Part shown: positions 25,408-33,398 of the stretch, piece after piece | Numbering within the stretch: the first letter of the stretch is position 1 | Layout of the letters: each line of letters starts with the position of its first letter | From: Desulfosporosinus meridiei DSM 13257 | GTDB lineage: Bacteria; Bacillota; Desulfitobacteriia; Desulfitobacteriales; Desulfitobacteriaceae | Reading direction: 5' to 3' | Length of the DNA: 64,000 bases | Assembly: GCF_000231385.2 (NCBI RefSeq) | Contig: NC_018515.1 | Location: 3,368,501-3,432,500 of the forward strand | Made by a program: the position numbers and the translations under genes | The notes under the pieces: generated by a model | What the model was told of the DNA's origin: nothing | Database searches by the model: none | The model's input: only the letters and a program-made list of their open reading frames with translations

Positions 25408-25455
25408 TGGTAGCCCCAACGGGATTCGAACCCGTGTTTCCGCCTTGAGAGGGCC
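25408..25455 (-). pseudogene. 3' half of a tRNA-Glu(CTC) (truncated; possible attachment-site scar)
   Basis: The minus strand carries anticodon loop CTCTCAA with 3' stem GGCGG, then AAACACGGGTTCGAATCCCG, the 3' acceptor TGGGGCT, A and CCA: the 3' half of a tRNA-Glu. The 5' acceptor (expected AGCCCCA) and D-arm are missing; the sequence upstream is instead the end of a DUF3343 gene, and identity fails within the 5' anticodon stem. A tRNA 3' half beside foreign sequence is what integrases leave behind at attachment sites. Confidence 0.7.
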
Positions 25456-25471
25456 GGCCTGTGGCCGCCAC

Positions 25472-25723
25472 TTATCCCTTAACCTCGCTGTACACCGTCT
25501 CCTGTGAATTTAACATTGCTTGATAGACAGCCGCTACAACTATGTTATTCTCCTGCAGCAGGGACTTTGCCCCAATATAATCCGCTACCCGAAGGGCGAT
25601 GCCGCAGCCGGCTTTGATGCCGGAGGGCAAGGGCATCACCCCTACGGAATGACCGGCCTGCAGGAGGGTTTTTTCGGCTAAAATAGCCCCATGGGTACTG
25701 GTAAATGTAAGAATGTACGACAC
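25472..25723 (-). CDS. DUF3343 putative Se/S carrier-like protein (downstream of yedF)
   Basis: 83 residues: MSYILTFTSTHGAILAEKTL, a helix, then VGVMPLPSGIKAGCGIALRV with the conserved cysteine near residue 40. This is the DUF3343/Se-S-carrier pattern and the clearest of the three copies here. AGGAGGATCC precedes the ATG at 25723, 11 bases after the yedF stop, so it is the last gene of a selD-yedF-DUF3343 operon. The stop is followed within 17 bases by the truncated tRNA-Glu. Its carrier role is inferred from genomic association with selenium genes. Confidence 0.8.
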   Translation of the reverse strand: MSYILTFTSTHGAILAEKTLLQAGHSVGVMPLPSGIKAGCGIALRVADYIGAKSLLQENNIVVAAVYQAMLNSQETVYSEVKG

Positions 25724-25734
25724 AAAGGATCCTC

Positions 25735-26328
25735 CTAAATATTGATAAGCCGCTTCGCCCCAGCCATTGCGGTAACAATACCGTACATGTTAGCGATCTC
25801 ACCGACTCCCAGCTTCTCCGTAATTTCGAAATAATTAGTGCAGGTTCCGCAGGTCAGGATAACCGTCCCCGCTGCTTCCAAAGCACGCAGGTCTTCCAAA
25901 CAGTTAGAGTCACTACTTGTAAGGCGTACTCCCGAATTAAAAAACAAAACATGGGTGGGCGGCGGCGTCAGCTCTCTGAGGGCAAAAACAAAACCTTTAA
26001 TCAGTATTTGGCCCAGCTCCTGACTTCCTTCCCCCATGGTATTCCGGCCAATGGCTACAACCAGGCCCGAATCTCCTTCTGTCGGGCAGCTTTCCACAGC
26101 GCAGCCTTCTCCTGCTACGATGGTAACCTGGATATTACCGTCTTCTCTCTGCTCATATTCGCTTTGATAACCCAGTTCTGTGGCCATCTTTTGCAGATTT
26201 TGGCGGGCGATGTCGTTATCGACTAAAACAGCTACCACGCCGCCTGCGTCCCCCAAGCCCTCCAGGGCTTTTTTAGCTTTTATGACCGGGATAGGGCAGA
26301 CCAGCCCAAGACAATCAATGTTATTCAT
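25735..26328 (-). CDS. yedF: Selenium metabolism protein YedF
   Basis: 197 residues. Residues 1-75 are TusA-like: NIDCLGLVCPIPVIKAKKAL with the CPxP motif. Residues 95-197 are a DsrE-like domain with VAIGRNTMGEGSQELGQILI, HVLFFNSGVRLT and two cysteines in TVILTCGTCTNYFEI. This two-domain architecture and length match the YedF family restricted to selenium-using genomes. Its exact role is unknown; it may receive selenium from a cysteine desulfurase-like enzyme. It starts 12 bases after the selD stop behind AGGAGGAAT and is co-transcribed with selD and a DUF3343 gene. Confidence 0.9.
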   Translation of the reverse strand: MNNIDCLGLVCPIPVIKAKKALEGLGDAGGVVAVLVDNDIARQNLQKMATELGYQSEYEQREDGNIQVTIVAGEGCAVESCPTEGDSGLVVAIGRNTMGEGSQELGQILIKGFVFALRELTPPPTHVLFFNSGVRLTSSDSNCLEDLRALEAAGTVILTCGTCTNYFEITEKLGVGEIANMYGIVTAMAGAKRLINI

Positions 26329-26340
26329 AAATATTCCTCC

Positions 26341-27363
26341 TTAGCGTACTAAAATCAGTGAATTTTGCGGTTGGAGCACTTCACCTACGATTCTAGCCTG
26401 GGGTTCCACTTCCTGAATGGCACTTAACAGCTCTTGAGCACAGGATTTCGGGGCGCTGAGAAACAGCCCTCCCGAGGTCTGGGGATCGAACATCAATTCC
26501 TGCAAGGCAAAGGGGGTATCGCCGAGACCCACAAAGCCTTGCATATGGTTGCGATTGCGCTGGCCAGCTGCAGTTATCAAGAAATCTCCGGCATAGGTAT
26601 AAGCCTGAGGGATATAAGGCAATTCCGAGCTATATATGACCAAGGATGTAGCATCCCCAGCCATTTCTCTGGCATGGGCCAACAGTCCGAAACCGGTGAT
26701 ATCTGTGCAGGCATTAATGGGAAAACTGTGCATCTTCTCCGCCGCATATTTATTGAGCCTCTGCATGGAGGAAATCGCCGACTGAACGGCTTGATCATCG
26801 GCCATTTCTCCCCGCAGGGCAGCCATGACAATGCCAATCCCCAGGGGTTTGGTAAGGATCAGTTGATCCCCCGGAACCGGAGTATTATTGCGCCAGATTT
26901 GTTTCGGGTCGATACGTCCGGTGACTGCCAGCCCATATTTGGGCTCTTTGTCATAGATGGAATGGCCCCCGCAAAGTACCGCTCCCGCCTCTTGGATTTT
27001 TTCAGCCCCGCCCAATAATATTTCTCCCAAGGCGTCCAGCTCCATTCTCTCGGGATAACAAACGAGATTGAGAGCAAAAAGTGGTGTACCTCCCATGGAA
27101 TATACATCGCTTAAGGCATTAGCTGCCGCGATTCGGCCAAAGGAGCGACCATCGTCCACCATGGGTGAAAAGAAATCCACTGTGGAAACAATGGCAGTGT
27201 CCTGATTAATTTGATAAACAGCAGCATCATCCGAGGCATCAAAGCCTACCAACAGGTTAGGGTTACCAAAAACCGGCATACCGGACAACACCTTGGATAG
27301 TTCGCCCGGACCAATCTTGGCTCCGCAGCCTCCTGAGGTACAGTTTGACAATAAACTCATCAT
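26341..27363 (-). CDS. selD: Selenide, water dikinase (selenophosphate synthetase)
   Basis: 340 residues. N-terminal TSGGCGAKIGPGELSKVL holds the catalytic Cys and Lys (the second Cys of the E. coli C-x-C is Ala here, as is common). DDAAVYQINQDTAIVSTVDF supplies metal/ATP-binding aspartates and GRIAAANALSDVYSMGG is the AIRS-family signature. It makes selenophosphate from selenide and ATP, the donor for selenocysteine and selenouridine. The Cys codon is TGC, not TGA, so this is not itself a selenoprotein. It heads the minus-strand operon and diverges from a cysteine desulfurase-like gene 78 bases away. No selA, selB or selC is in the window. Confidence 0.95.
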   Translation of the reverse strand: MMSLLSNCTSGGCGAKIGPGELSKVLSGMPVFGNPNLLVGFDASDDAAVYQINQDTAIVSTVDFFSPMVDDGRSFGRIAAANALSDVYSMGGTPLFALNLVCYPERMELDALGEILLGGAEKIQEAGAVLCGGHSIYDKEPKYGLAVTGRIDPKQIWRNNTPVPGDQLILTKPLGIGIVMAALRGEMADDQAVQSAISSMQRLNKYAAEKMHSFPINACTDITGFGLLAHAREMAGDATSLVIYSSELPYIPQAYTYAGDFLITAAGQRNRNHMQGFVGLGDTPFALQELMFDPQTSGGLFLSAPKSCAQELLSAIQEVEPQARIVGEVLQPQNSLILVR

Positions 27364-27441
27364 GAGAATCCCTTCCTTTACACAGAGGTTTAACTTATAC
27401 TAAAATATAAAAATACCTTTTATTAGAGATAGGAGAAAAAA

Positions 27442-28548
27442 ATGATTTATCTGGACAATGCCGCAACAACTCTTCAGAAACCTCCTTGCGTCAAGGAAGC
27501 TGTTGTGCGGGCTATGGATACCTTTGGCAACGCTTCTCGGGGAGCACATGCACCGGCCCTGGACGCTCTTCGCATGTTGATGGAAGCACGAATTGCCTTG
27601 GCTTCCCTCTTTGGGGTTGATGATCCTATGCGTGTGGTATTCGCTCCTAACGCCACCGTTGCCTTAAACATCGCCATTTCCGGAATCCGGGGGCATATTG
27701 TGACAACCGCCGCTGAGCACAATTCGGTACTGCGGCCTATCTACAAACGGGGTAATTATACCATTGTCCCTTGTGACAGCTTAGGATGCGTTTCCACAGA
27801 AGCAATCTCTTCGGCCATCCGTCCGGATACCGGGGCAGTAGTACTTACCCATGCTTCCAATGTTACCGGCAACGTCTTCGATATCCAATCTGTCGGTGAA
27901 TTATGTGCTGAACGCGGCCTGGATTTCATTGTTGACGCCTCACAAAGCGCCGGACTTTTGCCTATTGAGATGAAAAACATATCCGCCCTCTGCTTTACAG
28001 GGCATAAATCACTCTTCGGGCCCCAAGGCACCGGCGGACTCTGTTTAGGGCCCAATTACAGGCCCGAATCTCTGTATGTCGGAGGAAGCGGCCATCATTC
28101 CTTCGACTCCAAACATCCCGGGGAATTGCCCGATGCCCTGGAAGCCGGGACGCAAAATGCCCACGGTATCGCAGGACTACTGGCCGGCGTGCAATATATC
28201 CAGTCCACCGGACTATCGACAATCCACAACCAAGCAGATACCTGGGCGCGCCTGTTTGCCCATTCCCTAGCGGATATCCCCGGGGTTACCCTCTATGGAG
28301 ATTTAGCCGCGCCACTTCGTACACCCATAGTCTCCCTCAATATCCAAGGATATGATTCCGCTCAAGTCGCAACTCTGCTTTTTGAGAAGTATGGCATCGC
28401 AGTACGCGCAGGGGCACATTGTGCACCTTTAATGCATGATGGACTCAAACTATCCGGCTCCGTCCGCTTTTCATTCTCTCATTTCAACACTCGAGAAGAG
28501 ACACTGTTCGTTGCCGACGCTGTTTGCGCTTTGGCTGCCAGTCGATAG
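27442..28548 (+). CDS. Class-V aminotransferase, cysteine desulfurase-like (divergent from selD)
   Basis: 368 residues: MIYLDNAATTLQKPPCVKEA, TTAAEHNSVLRPIYKRG, FIVDASQSAGLLPIEM, PLP lysine in FTGHKSLFGPQGTGG (about residue 189) and an active-site cysteine in RAGAHCAPLMHDGLKLSG (about 326). It is clearly paralogous to the gene at 23342; both end in a GxVRFSFxHFN block. The family releases sulfur or selenium from cysteine or selenocysteine. Divergent promoters must lie in the 78 bases shared with selD. GAGATAGGAG precedes the ATG. Confidence 0.88.
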   Translation: MIYLDNAATTLQKPPCVKEAVVRAMDTFGNASRGAHAPALDALRMLMEARIALASLFGVDDPMRVVFAPNATVALNIAISGIRGHIVTTAAEHNSVLRPIYKRGNYTIVPCDSLGCVSTEAISSAIRPDTGAVVLTHASNVTGNVFDIQSVGELCAERGLDFIVDASQSAGLLPIEMKNISALCFTGHKSLFGPQGTGGLCLGPNYRPESLYVGGSGHHSFDSKHPGELPDALEAGTQNAHGIAGLLAGVQYIQSTGLSTIHNQADTWARLFAHSLADIPGVTLYGDLAAPLRTPIVSLNIQGYDSAQVATLLFEKYGIAVRAGAHCAPLMHDGLKLSGSVRFSFSHFNTREETLFVADAVCALAASR

Positions 28549-28686
28549 CGAAATACATTAAACAATTCATGATTATCTTTGTATTATTATTACTTATTAT
28601 TATTCAATTATATATCTTGACTTGTTCAAATATCAAGCTACTTGATAGGGGAATGCCTTCTTTCAGGTTTTTTTGCCTTCCGCCGC

Positions 28687-29286
28687 TCATTGAGCTCTGG
28701 GCCCAGACAGGTAGCTTTCTACAGTTTTTACATCTCTATTGTTCTTTGAATCGTTTATCTTTTGATCTAACACCAGATCATTAGCAAAGGACCCATCGGA
28801 TTTTTGAAAATAGACGGTAGCTAGAGGATTATTCCCTTGTCCGGGATAAGCATCATCTACAATAATAATTATATCTTTTAGACCGTCTTTACTGACATCT
28901 TCAAAGGAAACGGCTTTAACGTCTACCATATAAGGAAGATTTGCCTGAAAATCATATAGGATCTCCCCATCTTTATCGGTTAGGTAAAAGACTACAGGTA
29001 TATGGTTGCCTCCTGTCAATTTTCCGGAGACGAATTTAACCTTTCCCCAGGAATTTAAATCCACCATGAAGGATTGATTTTCAATGGGCCTAAAGCCCAC
29101 GATATCTTTAAGATTATGCGGACTGAACTGAAAAGTCCCTTCCGGTGGATGGGCTTTAGTATCTAATGCGGGGGATGCCTCAGATTGCTCCCTAGGTTGG
29201 GAGTTGGTATCAGCTGGAGCCGTTTTCCCACATCCGGTTATAAGTAGGATAACTATGATTGTTGCTAAAAGAATTTTCCGCTTCAT
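28687..29286 (-). CDS. Lipoprotein of unknown function
   Basis: 199 residues. A signal peptide ends in the lipobox LITGC (Cys19), so it is anchored outside the membrane. A short Ser/Pro/Glu-rich linker follows. The rest contains VSFEDVSKDGLKDIIIIVDD, a D-x-D/N-x-D-G-x-x-D-like loop of VCBS/FG-GAP repeat proteins, flanked by YLTDKDGEILYDFQANLPY. No enzyme motif is visible. GGAGGT precedes the ATG. It stands alone between the aminotransferase (convergent) and an EamA exporter. Confidence 0.6.
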   Translation of the reverse strand: MKRKILLATIIVILLITGCGKTAPADTNSQPREQSEASPALDTKAHPPEGTFQFSPHNLKDIVGFRPIENQSFMVDLNSWGKVKFVSGKLTGGNHIPVVFYLTDKDGEILYDFQANLPYMVDVKAVSFEDVSKDGLKDIIIIVDDAYPGQGNNPLATVYFQKSDGSFANDLVLDQKINDSKNNRDVKTVESYLSGPRAQ

Positions 29287-29601
29287 TCGTTTTTACCTCC
29301 AAGTTCCCCTTAGCCAAATTAGTTTTTAGTTCTTCGCTAAACTTCCTCTATCCCTTCAACTAAATAATCAAGATCTTAAAAGGGACTTAAAATTAATTAC
29401 CTCCTTTATATAGGCACAGAAAAGTACGTACTTGTATCTTTATTCCTGGCCATTACTGGCCGGCCTCTGACTCTGCATTTAACTCCTACCCTGAAAGTGC
29501 TTGAGTGAGTCATGTCAAGTATAAAGTAAAAGGCAGCTTCTAGATCCCTAAAAAGATCCCCGAAGTCCGCCTTTGTCCCTTGTTCTTATTTAACAACAAG
29601 T
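29287..29601. other. Intergenic stretch with an imperfect terminator
   Basis: An interrupted stem at 29531-29572 (AGGC, CTTC, GATC pairing with GATC, GAAG, GCCT) followed on the minus strand by TTTTACTTTAT probably ends the EamA gene. The remainder is the lipoprotein promoter region; nothing else seen. Confidence 0.45.
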
Positions 29602-30525
29602 CTATTGTTTGCAGGACTCCAAAAGAATGACCTTCGTTTTGGGAATACTTCCAATCACAATCCCTAACGTAGTAAGGATAAGTGCTAAGATATGTATCCA
29701 GGCGATTTTCTCATTTAAAAAGACGAATCCACCGAACATGCTCGCAAAAGGCATACCATTTAAAAACATAGCCGTTCTGTTGGCCCCCAACTGTTTTATA
29801 CCGTCATTCCATCCTAAGGTACCTAGAGCTGTAGCTCCCCAAGCTGATATTAATAAGACAAGTATTGCTGTAGATGATAAGTGAATCTGTCCATAAACCG
29901 CAGGCCCAAAGGAAACCAGCGTCCCCAAATTTAACAATAGACCCCCTATTAAGGTAGAATAGGCAGTCACTACTAAGGTTGGAATCGGGTTTTCCAACAG
30001 CTTTTTAATGAGCAAACCCCCAATGACATAGGTCAACATGGCTAATACCATCGCAACATCTCCGATTAAGGAAAATTGGATAGTACCCTCCGGGGATTTT
30101 GAAAACACAACCAACACAACTCCCGCAAACCCAAGTAGTATGCCAAGCCCTAAATTCCTGGTGAATTTCTCCTGAACAAATATGGAAGCCAGAAGCGCTG
30201 TAGTCAGAGGATTTAAGGCCAGGATAAGTGAAGCATTGGTGGATGATGTCACAGAAACTCCGTACCCCAAAAGCAATTGATGCAGGCAAACAGAGATTAG
30301 TCCTATACAAAAAAGCAATCCCCATTGTTTTTTACTTGGATTGTACAGCCCATATTTCTTAAAAACAAAAAACAGCAATATAATTCCCGCCAGGGGCATT
30401 CGTACTGCAGCTACCAAGATCGGGGACATTTGCTGAGTTAAAAACTTAATCATTACAACATTTAGGCCCCATAATAAGACAACTGACAATAATATCGGAT
30501 AAATTAGCTTCTTTCCTGTTGGCAT
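29602..30525 (-). CDS. EamA/DMT-superfamily transporter
   Basis: About 307 residues with ten predicted transmembrane helices in two EamA repeats. Repeat one: ILLSVVLLWGLNVVMIKFL, PLAGIILLFFVF, YGVSVTSSTNASLILALNPL. Repeat two: LAMLTYVIGGLLIKKLL, ALGTLGWNDGIKQLGANRTA. The family exports metabolites or amino acids across the inner membrane; no substrate can be given. An ATG 15 bases upstream has a ribosome site directly against it, so the second ATG (30525), nine bases after GGAG, is preferred; this choice is tentative. Single gene. Confidence 0.85.
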   Translation of the reverse strand: MPTGKKLIYPILLSVVLLWGLNVVMIKFLTQQMSPILVAAVRMPLAGIILLFFVFKKYGLYNPSKKQWGLLFCIGLISVCLHQLLLGYGVSVTSSTNASLILALNPLTTALLASIFVQEKFTRNLGLGILLGFAGVVLVVFSKSPEGTIQFSLIGDVAMVLAMLTYVIGGLLIKKLLENPIPTLVVTAYSTLIGGLLLNLGTLVSFGPAVYGQIHLSSTAILVLLISAWGATALGTLGWNDGIKQLGANRTAMFLNGMPFASMFGGFVFLNEKIAWIHILALILTTLGIVIGSIPKTKVILLESCKQ

Positions 30526-30660
30526 TGTAATAATCTCCATTCCTGAAATACTACTAATATAATAGCACTTCTTAGTCTGGAAAGCTTTAGTAAGTTGATT
30601 CCCCTAAAGAAGTGAACACTCTTCTCATGAAGAACTGAATCATAGAAAAAAGTAAGACGC

Positions 30661-30700
30661 AAAAAAACCCGGCACTGATTCAGGAATGCCGGGGCTTTTT
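30661..30700 (-). terminator. Terminator after the second CoA-disulfide reductase gene
   Basis: CCCGGCA (30668-30674) pairs with TGCCGGG (30687-30693) and is followed on the minus strand by seven T (30661-30667). Classical intrinsic terminator, 90 bases after the stop. Confidence 0.88.
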
Positions 30701-30786
30701 GCGATAATTCACGGTAACAACAGGTCGCTCTCAATATATCATCTATCCCCTAATGGGTAGAATTTTTCATGATAATTCGTGAAAAC

Positions 30787-32439
30787 TTATCCGAAAACAG
30801 CTGGGTAATAAGTGACCCAACCTCCGCACAAATTCCTAACTTGAGTAAATCCGTGCTGAGTCAAGATTCGATAAGCAACGTAGCCTCTGAGCCCAATCTC
30901 ACAGTAAACTACGATTTCCTTATCTTTGGGAAGTTCCGATAATTTGCTGCGCAGGTCGTTGACAGGTATATGCAACGAGCCACGGATAAACTTAGCTTTT
31001 CGTTCCTCTTCATCCCGTACATCAATAATACATATATCTTTTGCATTAAGTTTACTAAGTTCCTGCCAATGGATCATTTTAACATCACCATTAATGATGT
31101 TTTCCGCCACATAGCCAGCCATGTTCACCGGATCTTTAGCTGATGAAAAGGGCGGGGCGTAGGCCAGTTCCAGGTCCTGTAAATCATAGATAGTACCTTG
31201 GTTACGGATTACCCCGGCGATATCATCGATCCGTTTATCGACACCCTGAGCTCCCACAGCTTGGGCACCCAGGACTCGGCCATTGCTTTTATCAAAGATA
31301 AGTTTCATGGATAATCTTGTTGCTCCCGGATAATACCCGGCGTGGGAATTGGAGTGCGTAAACAACACCTCATGAGGAATTCCTAATTTCTTAAGCATTT
31401 TTTCATTTGCCCCAGTCGACGCTGCCACTAAATCAAAGACCTTGGCGATGGCAGTCCCTTGGGTACCCTTATACCGGCTATCCCGACCTGCGATAACGTC
31501 GGCAACAATGCGGCCTTGTTTATTAGCAGGACCGGCAAGGGGTAAGAGAGCAGCTTGTCCTGTGACTAAGTGTTTTACTTCAATGACATCCCCAACAGCG
31601 TAAATATTAGGGTCTGAGGTCTGGAGTCGCTCATTAACTTTAATGCCGCCTAACTCTCCGATAGTTAGCCCGGCTTCCTTGGCTAATTTAATTTCCGGTT
31701 TTACCCCGATCGCCATGATTGTCAAATCAACTTGTACTTCCCCACCGCTTTGGAGTGTAATAACAGTCCCATTATCCTTTTTAGCAAAGGATTTCACCCC
31801 ATCTTCCAAAATGAGATTGATTCCTTTATTAAAAATGTGCTCATGCAGGATTGCAGCCATTTCAAAATCCAGCGGAGCCATGACCTGATCGCTCATTTCT
31901 ATGATCGTTGTATCTACTCCTCTGGCATGAAGATTTTCAGCCATTTCCAAACCAATAAAGCCCCCGCCTACGACTGCTGCCGTTTTAGGATTCTGCTCAT
32001 CGATAAATCGTTTAATCTGATCAATATCTGTAACATTACGTACAACAAGAGCCTCGATGTCATTGATCCCGGGAATCGGCGGACGGAGCGGAGCTGCCCC
32101 GGGAGAAAGGATCAATTGATCATAAGATTCTCGATAGACCTTGCCACTCTGTTCTTGAACTTCGATGGCCTTTTCCTCAGGAAAAATACGGGTAACCTCA
32201 CTAAAGATTCTCACATCAATACGGAAGCGGTTTCTCATCGCTTCAGGCTTCGAAACCAAGAGAGCCTCCCGCTCATTAATAACTCCACTGACATAATAGG
32301 GTAAGCCGCAGTTAGCATATGATATATGTTCTCCCCGCTCAAAGATAATGATTTCCGCCTCTTCATCCAACCGGCGCAAGCGTGCTGCAGCACTGGCTCC
32401 GCCTGCAACTCCACCAACAATGAGTACCTTTTTACTCAT
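30787..32439 (-). CDS. CoA-disulfide reductase-rhodanese fusion
   Basis: 550 residues. 1-445: pyridine nucleotide-disulfide reductase with GGVAGGASAAARLRRLDEEA, the single redox cysteine in YANCGLPYYVSG (about 43) and YAVGDVIEVKHLV. 460-550: rhodanese with VYCEIGLRGYVAYRI (Cys about 511). This is the architecture of CoA-dependent NAD(P)H sulfur reductases, which reduce polysulfide or CoA persulfide in the cytoplasm. It lacks the TusA and DsrE modules of the paralogue at 16921, with which it shares near-identical stretches such as LAYAPPFSSAKDPVNMAG. AAGGAGATG precedes the ATG. Its promoter is overlapped by an inverted repeat. Confidence 0.92.
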   Translation of the reverse strand: MSKKVLIVGGVAGGASAAARLRRLDEEAEIIIFERGEHISYANCGLPYYVSGVINEREALLVSKPEAMRNRFRIDVRIFSEVTRIFPEEKAIEVQEQSGKVYRESYDQLILSPGAAPLRPPIPGINDIEALVVRNVTDIDQIKRFIDEQNPKTAAVVGGGFIGLEMAENLHARGVDTTIIEMSDQVMAPLDFEMAAILHEHIFNKGINLILEDGVKSFAKKDNGTVITLQSGGEVQVDLTIMAIGVKPEIKLAKEAGLTIGELGGIKVNERLQTSDPNIYAVGDVIEVKHLVTGQAALLPLAGPANKQGRIVADVIAGRDSRYKGTQGTAIAKVFDLVAASTGANEKMLKKLGIPHEVLFTHSNSHAGYYPGATRLSMKLIFDKSNGRVLGAQAVGAQGVDKRIDDIAGVIRNQGTIYDLQDLELAYAPPFSSAKDPVNMAGYVAENIINGDVKMIHWQELSKLNAKDICIIDVRDEEERKAKFIRGSLHIPVNDLRSKLSELPKDKEIVVYCEIGLRGYVAYRILTQHGFTQVRNLCGGWVTYYPAVFG

Positions 32440-32493
32440 TACAACATCTCCTTTAGCATAGATTATCTCAGCAAAACCAAGTTTATGAAAATA

Positions 32494-32528
32494 ATAACAT
32501 GATTAATTACCATTCACAATCATGTTAT
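32494..32528 (-). promoter_or_regulatory. Promoter of the second CoA-disulfide reductase with overlapping operator
   Basis: ATAACATGATT (32494-32504) and AATCATGTTAT (32518-32528) form a perfect 11-bp inverted repeat with a 13-base gap. On the minus strand TTGTGA and TATTAT, 17 bases apart, lie within it, so a bound dimer would cover both promoter boxes. The regulator is unknown. Confidence 0.6.
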
Positions 32529-32710
32529 CTTCTCTTTTATAAGTTAATTACTCCTTTGGGAGACTATGATATGATTCATCTATCTTAGTTCCATAAACCT
32601 TAATCAACCACTTCGGTTCTTGATTGGATAAGTATTGTCTAATTGCGCCAGCAAATCAATGAATCTTCTTTCTAATATATTATAACTCAAAATCGGATTA
32701 TATCTTGATA

Positions 32711-32757
32711 TTGACTGAATAATACAACGCATTTATAATATAGTTGTTAAGACAACT
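32711..32757 (+). promoter_or_regulatory. Promoter and MarR-type operator of the marR gene
   Basis: TTGACT (32711-32716), 17 bases, TATAAT (32734-32739): a near-consensus sigma-A promoter. Immediately after it lies AGTTGT-TAAG-ACAACT (32742-32757), overlapping the likely transcription start. The same dyad recurs at 33212-33233. Confidence 0.8.
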
Positions 32758-32771
32758 GAGGTGATAATTTA

Positions 32772-33197
32772 ATGGAGTTTAAATTAGAGGATTCATTGGG
32801 ATTTATCCTAAGTAAGACAAATACAAAGCTTAAAAATAAGTTATTTCAACGATTCTATGAATATAATGTAACACCGGAACAATGGTCTGTACTTAACTGT
32901 TTATGGACACGAGAAGGTCTTACCCCTAAAGAGTTGGCTGATATGATCTTTAAAGATAAACCAAATACTAATCGCATTCTTGAAAAATTAGAAACCAAAG
33001 AATTAATTGTCCGTAAGCCCCATCCAGTAGATAGAAGATCTTATCAAGTTTTTCTAACTAATCGTGGTTGGGCATTAAAAGAGGAATTAGTTCCTAAGGC
33101 TGTTGAATTATTAGATGAAGCCACAAAAGGAATCGAACAACAAAAAGTCGCAGAAATGATCAAACTGTTAAATCAAATCTACGATAATATCAGCTAA
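32772..33197 (+). CDS. MarR-family transcriptional regulator
   Basis: 141 residues with the winged helix of MarR: VTPEQWSVLNCLWTREGLTP, ELADMIFKDKPNTNRILEKL (recognition helix region) and the wing KPHPVDRRSYQVFLTNRGW with the DRR-x-x motif. A dimeric DNA-binding repressor is expected. The same inverted repeat lies in its own promoter and in front of the next gene, so it probably represses itself and the DUF169 gene. No conserved cysteine stands out, so the signal is unknown. GAGGTG precedes the ATG. Confidence 0.88.
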   Translation: MEFKLEDSLGFILSKTNTKLKNKLFQRFYEYNVTPEQWSVLNCLWTREGLTPKELADMIFKDKPNTNRILEKLETKELIVRKPHPVDRRSYQVFLTNRGWALKEELVPKAVELLDEATKGIEQQKVAEMIKLLNQIYDNIS

Positions 33198-33211
33198 TAT
33201 TATTTTACGGT

Positions 33212-33233
33212 TATAGTTGTTCTGACAACTATA
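33212..33233 (+). promoter_or_regulatory. Second MarR-type operator, upstream of the DUF169 gene
   Basis: TATAGTTGT-TCTG-ACAACTATA, a perfect 9-bp inverted repeat, shares the AGTTGT-N4-ACAACT core with the marR promoter site. Confidence 0.75.
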
Positions 33234-33265
33234 GTGCAGGGCAGATTAGGGTGAAATGAAACGAT

Positions 33266-33289
33266 AAGGAGGCAACTAATATGAAATAA
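33266..33289 (+). other. Ideal ribosome site followed by a two-codon ORF (ATG AAA TAA)
   Basis: AAGGAGG (33266-33272), eight bases, then ATG AAA TAA (33281-33289). No longer frame follows. It lies in the leader of the DUF169 gene, 110 bases before its ATG. It is either the start of a lost gene or a minimal leader ORF. Confidence 0.4.
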
Positions 33290-33398
33290 TTACGCCTAAT
33301 TAATCACAGCTAGTTCCTTTTATAATCAAGGAAAACTCCAATGCTATTCTGAATTATTAAGAAAAAGAAAAAGAATAAGAAGAATAAGAGGTGTACGT

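Larger units (their letters stand above)
32440..32771. other. Divergent regulatory region between sulfur reductase and MarR genes
   Basis: Holds the minus-strand promoter/operator at 32494-32528 and the plus-strand promoter/operator at 32711-32757. The 180 bases between them show no gene or clear repeat. Confidence 0.5.

Noticed and set aside
25408..25490. Possible tRNA-Sec (selC) beside selD
   Set aside because: TCA appears near the loop, but the base before it is C, not T. Reading the loop as CTCTCAA gives anticodon CTC and the 3' half matches tRNA-Glu; there is no long variable arm and no 5' acceptor strand.
27474..28222. Minus-strand ORFs of 75-99 codons opposite the second aminotransferase gene
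   Set aside because: They mirror a strongly conserved coding region and lack ribosome sites.
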